From: Acidobacteriota bacterium
GTDB lineage: Bacteria > Acidobacteriota > Blastocatellia > Pyrinomonadales > Pyrinomonadaceae
Direction of reading: 5' to 3'
Length of the DNA stretch: 64,000 nucleotides
NCBI GenBank assembly: GCA_019639135.1
Contig: JAHBSL010000003.1
Coordinates: forward strand, 62,001-126,000
The notes under the pieces are model-generated. The model was given only the letters and a program-made list of their open reading frames with translations. It searched no databases and had not been told where the DNA came from. Below, piece after piece: positions 60,436-64,000 of the stretch. The translations under genes were made by a program, and so were the position numbers. The stretch's first letter is position 1. Every line of letters starts with the position of its first letter.

Positions 60436-60911
60436 TTTTTCTTCGTTCGGCCAATGAGCCTTGAATCAAGGATCAGGTTTTCGACGTTTCCGTATTGAAC
60501 CAGCTTGGAGTCCGGGTGTTCGAGATTGATAACGTAATTCGCTCCCTTTGGTATCACTGATGTAGGAACTTCGAGGATCGCGGACCGTTTGCCTTCGATC
60601 CAATCATCGCCGATCTTCTGAACCTTTTCGGGAATCGGAAATCCACGCCACTTTGGAGGCAGTTGAGCGAGATCCTCCAAACGGACCATAAACTCCTCGG
60701 CGAACGCCACGGATGCAAACAAAAAATCCGGCAGAATTTCTTCATCATCAAGGTTTACTAGGACCTCCAAAGTCGCGAGGGCAAGGCTCGATGAGACATA
60801 AAGTACGCGCTTCCCTTGCGAGTTCCAACGTCCGCCATAGCGGAACGCTCCGTCGCCATCGTTCCACGTAGCCGAGAACATTGAATTGAAAACCCTAAAT
60901 CCGGTTATCAT
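60432..60911 (-). CDS. RES-domain NAD+-degrading toxin
   Basis: A 159-residue protein of the RES family. The RES-type residues can be placed: Arg in GGRWNSQGKRVLYVSSS, Glu in ATLEVLVNL and Ser in VSSSLALATLE. RES toxins cleave NAD+ and arrest growth. It is cotranscribed with the Xre/MbcA-like antitoxin gene 3 bases upstream and shares the promoter at 61384-61412. Confidence 0.87.
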   Translation of the reverse strand: MITGFRVFNSMFSATWNDGDGAFRYGGRWNSQGKRVLYVSSSLALATLEVLVNLDDEEILPDFLFASVAFAEEFMVRLEDLAQLPPKWRGFPIPEKVQKIGDDWIEGKRSAILEVPTSVIPKGANYVINLEHPDSKLVQYGNVENLILDSRLIGRTKKK

Positions 60912-60914
60912 CGG

Positions 60915-61358
60915 CTAGCTGAAAACCCCATGCATGATCCGCCCTATCAGGTTCTCGACCTCTCTTGAGCCGACCTCGGTCGAGGCAACCTCCAGCGGTG
61001 AACGTCTTCCGAGGGCTCGGTTGGGCGTTGTGAACCAGCGATTTGCGTTGGCGATCCTTCCGTCGAAGAGCTCTAAGGTAAGGGCAAAGAGCCGTGAGAC
61101 GGAAACGAGCCGGTCAGATTCTTCGGGCGAGAGGCGGTTAACGCTGCGCCGCCGTGCCATCGTTCGCGGGGTCAGCCTGATCGCTTTTCTGACATCATCG
61201 AGCGGCAATTTCACATTCTTGCTAAATCGTTCCATCGAAGTGAACGAAAGGCCTGCTTCGACCTTGGCCGCGAGGTCCAGGTTGTTTTTCGACCTGATCC
61301 CAAGGAGCCCCATCGCGGTGTAGCCGTTCCTCGGAGTTTTTGCTCCCACTTCACTCAT
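60915..61358 (-). CDS. Xre/MbcA/ParS-type antitoxin
   Basis: About 147 residues from the ATG at 61358 (MSEVGAKTPRNGYTAM), with AGGTGA five bases upstream. C-terminal MbcA/ParS-type features: RLSPEESDRLVSVSRLFALTLELFDG, then NRWFTTPNRALGRRSPLEVAST and VENLIGRIMHGVF. It binds and neutralises the RES toxin and represses the shared promoter. An earlier ATG at 61373 is less likely. Confidence 0.87.
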   Translation of the reverse strand: MSEVGAKTPRNGYTAMGLLGIRSKNNLDLAAKVEAGLSFTSMERFSKNVKLPLDDVRKAIRLTPRTMARRRSVNRLSPEESDRLVSVSRLFALTLELFDGRIANANRWFTTPNRALGRRSPLEVASTEVGSREVENLIGRIMHGVFS

Positions 61359-61374
61359 TTGATCACCTGCCATC

Positions 61375-61412
61375 TGGCATTCAAGTATAAGCCAAATGGC
61401 GTCAAATGCCAA
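61375..61412 (-). promoter_or_regulatory. Promoter and operator of the RES/Xre pair
   Basis: On the minus strand a -35 TTGGCA (61407-61412) and -10 TATACT (61384-61389) are separated by 17 bp. Inverted arms TGGCATT (61375-61381) and AATGCCA (61405-61411) flank the -10, the place for an Xre dimer to bind. The start at 61358 then has a 5'-UTR with AGGTGA. Confidence 0.7.
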
Positions 61413-61662
61413 TACGGAAAGTGTCGGGATAGATCCATTCACTCGATTCCGAAAAATTTGCGGTAGACCATTATCTGGTCTTCCGGGCTCCAACCCTCAA
61501 AATCACCGGCAACCAAGCATGCGCCAAGTATTCTGGTGCACCAGTTGCCTCTTCAGCCGCCTCTGAAAGAAGCTGTCACGTAGATTCGATACCCGGATCA
61601 CAAAGCAATTGAACATCGATCGTGCTTAAAAGGTCGAAATTCGACACTTCGCCTGTACAGAC

Positions 61663-62694
61663 TTATTTCATATACCTTTTGAACCACTCAATTATCCTCC
61701 GTTCACGATCAAGCCTGTTAATGCTAATCCCGTGTTCGTCGTCCGCGTAGATGTGGAGTTCGTACGTTTTTCCAAGAGATTGGAGTTGAGTTGCCAGGCC
61801 GAGCGCCTGGCTCCCCGGACTCGAACGCCAATCTGCACCTCCATGCAGGATCAAGACCGGCACATTGATCTTATCCGCGAAAGACACTGCGGAACGCTCC
61901 CGCAAGACCTCTTCTGTCTTCTCGGCGTATCCCGGCATCAACCTGCTCCAAACGCGCTGAGCCACCTCTGGCCACTCTTTTGCCGCCGAGTTTAGATCGG
62001 TAAGTGCTCCATGAACTGCCACAGCATTCACGTTCATTCCTTTCTTCAAGGCGAGAAAGGCTTGCATACCACCACGCGAGGCACCGTGCATGAAAACATT
62101 GTTCATATCCACGTAGTCAAGCGAACGCGCCAGCGGGACAAGATTCAGGACATCATTGATGTCTGCCCCGCCGAACTCATCCTGGCCCTCGCTACCGTCG
62201 GCTCCGCGATATTGCGAACCGATCACAACGAAACCATTCTTAACGTAGGGGAAATAGAAACTCTGTGGCGTTAGCAGAGCAAGATTCGGATTGCCTCCAC
62301 GATTAACGATCACGACCGGGAGCTTTTTTCCAAAGGTATTTTTCGGTTTCCAGATAAACCCGACAACCTTAAGGCCGTCGCTAATGTATTTGATCTTGCG
62401 GCATTCGAAATCGGAGAAGGATTCCCGTTGTTCAAAATCATCCCGGCTCAAGACGAAGCGATCTAGATTCTCGAGATAGTTGACCTTATGACCGGCACGT
62501 GCCGCGGTCGCCACCTCTTGTTCGAATGACGTTCTTTGATCCTTGAGATACTGTTCGTAACTCTTCTTCGGAGGCATTACGCACGCCTCATTTTCAACGA
62601 TCGTACCGTTCGACTGATGCTTTTGCCCAACCGTGTATAAATGGCTAAGGAAACAGAAAGTTAGGAGAACCAGTAATCGAAACAATGTGTTCAT
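61663..62694 (-). CDS. Exported alpha/beta hydrolase (S9/dienelactone hydrolase-like)
   Basis: About 343 residues from the ATG at 62694, which opens a signal peptide (LFRLLVLLTFCFLSHLYTVG). The hydrolase elements are GASRGGMQAFL (Ser nucleophile), HGGADWRSSPGSQA (Asp region) and DDEHGISINR (His). The N-terminal 110 residues have no propeller, unlike full S9 peptidases. Substrate unknown. The about 170 bases between this gene and the Xre antitoxin hold no gene. Confidence 0.8.
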   Translation of the reverse strand: MNTLFRLLVLLTFCFLSHLYTVGQKHQSNGTIVENEACVMPPKKSYEQYLKDQRTSFEQEVATAARAGHKVNYLENLDRFVLSRDDFEQRESFSDFECRKIKYISDGLKVVGFIWKPKNTFGKKLPVVIVNRGGNPNLALLTPQSFYFPYVKNGFVVIGSQYRGADGSEGQDEFGGADINDVLNLVPLARSLDYVDMNNVFMHGASRGGMQAFLALKKGMNVNAVAVHGALTDLNSAAKEWPEVAQRVWSRLMPGYAEKTEEVLRERSAVSFADKINVPVLILHGGADWRSSPGSQALGLATQLQSLGKTYELHIYADDEHGISINRLDRERRIIEWFKRYMK

Positions 62695-62779
62695 GACGCA
62701 CCTCCTCGGCAAGTATCTCATTCATATCCGGTCAAAAGATAAAATCGGTGCCCTTCAATGTCAACAGTTTCCTAACCGG

Positions 62780-63709
62780 TCATCGACCGCTGTTCCGTTC
62801 CCAGAAGACGCCGTCGGCGAGGCCTTGGATCGAGGTGTCGGTTTCGGCGAGTTCGAGGCGTTTTGCAGCGAGGAGGCAATACTCTTCGTCGGATTCGATG
62901 GCGGTGAAATGCCGGCCGAGCTTACGGGCGACGACCGCAGTCGTGCCGCTGCCGGCGAAGGGGTCGAGGACGCTATCGCCTTCATTGGTCGAGGCAAGGA
63001 TGATCTTGGCGAGGAGCTTTTCGGGCTTCTGCGTCGGGTGATCGGTATTCTCTGGCATCGACCAAAAAGGCACGGTGATGTCGGTCCATATGTTCGAGGG
63101 GTGCGTGTCGCGAAAGTTTCCGTCCGGCGATTCCGTCCAATCTTTCGGTTTGCCTTGTTCCCGATACGGCGCAAGCACGCGGCGGCGTTGCTTTACCGCA
63201 TTGAGATTAAAGGTGTAATCGTCCGAAACGGTAAAGAACCAGATGTCCTCGGCGGCGTTCTTCCAGTTTGCCTTTGCCCCGCGGCCCTTCTCGCGTTCCC
63301 ATGTGATGCGGTTTCGGAGCTTGAAATACCGCGAACCGGCCCGCTGTATCGCCGCGGAGCTTCGCCAATCTCCGCAAATGTAAACCGAAGCGGTCGGCTT
63401 CAGAAGCGGAGCACAAAGCGATATCCACGAATCGAGCCACGCCTCATATTGCTCCTCATCCGTCCGGCGAAACCGCGAACCGCCGAAGGTCTTTGAAAGG
63501 TTATAGGGCGGATCGGCAAAGAGCAGGTCAAAGCTCTCGGCCGCGAGCTTCGGCAAAGCCTCGAATGCATCTCCGTTGATCAATCGATCGTTTTGAAACT
63601 CCTGCCCGAGCCGACCCAATGCACTTTGCAGGCCCGGCCTTTCATCCTCGCTTAGCGTGAGGGTCCGGTTCCTAGGAGCCCGGTCATTTTTCCTGTTGGT
63701 CTTGGGCAT
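62780..63709 (-). CDS. DNA adenine/cytosine-N4 methyltransferase
   Basis: A 309-residue MTase. Motif IV is ADPPYN (catalytic) early in the sequence and motif I DPFAGSGTT late, the order of beta-class N6-adenine/N4-cytosine enzymes. A target recognition region lies between (VKQRRRVLAPYREQG...). It follows a BRO-type gene end directly (stop and start touch, 63710/63709). No restriction endonuclease is visible in the window, so orphan or linked outside the window are both possible. Confidence 0.88.
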   Translation of the reverse strand: MPKTNRKNDRAPRNRTLTLSEDERPGLQSALGRLGQEFQNDRLINGDAFEALPKLAAESFDLLFADPPYNLSKTFGGSRFRRTDEEQYEAWLDSWISLCAPLLKPTASVYICGDWRSSAAIQRAGSRYFKLRNRITWEREKGRGAKANWKNAAEDIWFFTVSDDYTFNLNAVKQRRRVLAPYREQGKPKDWTESPDGNFRDTHPSNIWTDITVPFWSMPENTDHPTQKPEKLLAKIILASTNEGDSVLDPFAGSGTTAVVARKLGRHFTAIESDEEYCLLAAKRLELAETDTSIQGLADGVFWERNSGR

Positions 63710-64000
63710 CTATCGTGAGATCGTCGGTTCGGTTTTTGGGCTCGGGACGGACTGGATCAGGCGGAGAAGCGTCTCCGGATCGGCGGCATCGGTCAATCGC
63801 ATCTTTCCGTCCTCAGCAGGCATTTTCAACTGGTGACATTTTGTCACCGTTTCACTACCTTCCTTATTTAACCGCTCTTTGAGTTTGTTCCAGTACTTTC
63901 TTGCGGTCTGAAAGTCCGGCTGCTGTGTCAGGACGCGGATGATATCGACGACTGAAAAATACCATGTTTCGGTCTCCTCGTCGTATATTCGGCGAATCTT
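63710..64000 (-). pseudogene. BRO-N/antirepressor-like gene, truncated, 5' end beyond window
   Basis: On the minus strand the frame runs in from the window edge: KIRRIYDEETETWYFSVVDI, RKYWNKLKERLNKEGSETVT and then DGKMRLTDAADPETLLRLIQ. It is clearly related to the BRO-like gene at 39411. It ends at SVPSPKTEPTISR and a TAG (63710-63712), where the relative continues with EPFKLWLAQLGKER. It lacks the whole C-terminal half, so I call it truncated. The methyltransferase starts immediately after the stop. Confidence 0.75.

Noticed and set aside
62633..63496. 287-codon plus-strand frame
   Set aside because: It is antisense to the methyltransferase and shows no family features.

Overview
The window reads as a chromosomal segment of an Acidobacteriota bacterium, most likely Blastocatellia or a Pyrinomonadaceae relative. 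This is an inference from gene content: a VWA protein of the acidobacterial type, an ECF-like sigma factor coupled to a Ser/Thr kinase, several secreted DPP-IV, TolB-propeller and beta-helix proteins, and dense GC-rich coding in typical bacterial operons. No rRNA or tRNA gene was recognised.

Layout. 1-4300: a partial S8 subtilase with SLH-like repeats, a 21-bp minisatellite and an S9 dipeptidyl peptidase. 4479-8022: an AbiE-type toxin-antitoxin pair with a palindromic operator, two small membrane proteins sharing a proline-rich C-terminal tail, and a papain-like protease. 8108-10612: an 11-repeat secreted protein. 10964-17808: a compact phage head, packaging and lysis module (portal, terminase, holin-like protein, GH46-like lysin, scaffold, capsid, connector-like protein) with no recognisable tail, integrase or replication genes. 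17912-29603: an amidohydrolase with a TolB-like propeller, trmFO behind a phased operator array, a decayed RAYT transposon, TauE/SafE, VWA, a Xer recombinase, an ImmA/ImmR-type pair and a fatty acid desaturase. 29667-39390: a large beta-helix/BACON/FG-GAP protein cut by a TAG codon, a secreted protein, the sigma factor-kinase pair, DUF962, DUF2721 and radical SAM genes. 39411-40879: a frameshifted BRO-type gene and ParDE. 40897-53121: peroxiredoxin, cysteine desulfurase, FHA-GAF-adenylate cyclase, MreB, an M48 protease and the core cluster rnhB / HigBA-like pair / rplS-trmD-rimM-khpA-rpsP-ffh. 53204-64000: an MgtE-like transporter, an ATPase plus TOPRIM-like cassette inserted into the 3' end of a heptosyltransferase gene and flanked by 123-bp perfect direct repeats, Trm112, an SPFH/zinc-ribbon protein, an IS3 remnant, exonuclease III, a RES/Xre pair, an alpha/beta hydrolase, a DNA methyltransferase and a truncated BRO gene.

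How it fits together. Housekeeping genes (translation, tRNA modification, SRP, cell shape) are interspersed with many small mobile or defence modules: four toxin-antitoxin-like pairs, one candidate defence cassette, a phage module, a RAYT/REP system, an IS3 remnant and two damaged BRO genes. Short palindromic repeats of one family lie in frame inside trmFO and form the C-terminal codons of trmD. The strongest candidates for something new are the ATPase/TOPRIM cassette and its 123-bp repeats, the tail-less capsid module, the repeat insertions in two tRNA-methylation genes, and the helically phased TGTCGAT array at the trmFO promoter.
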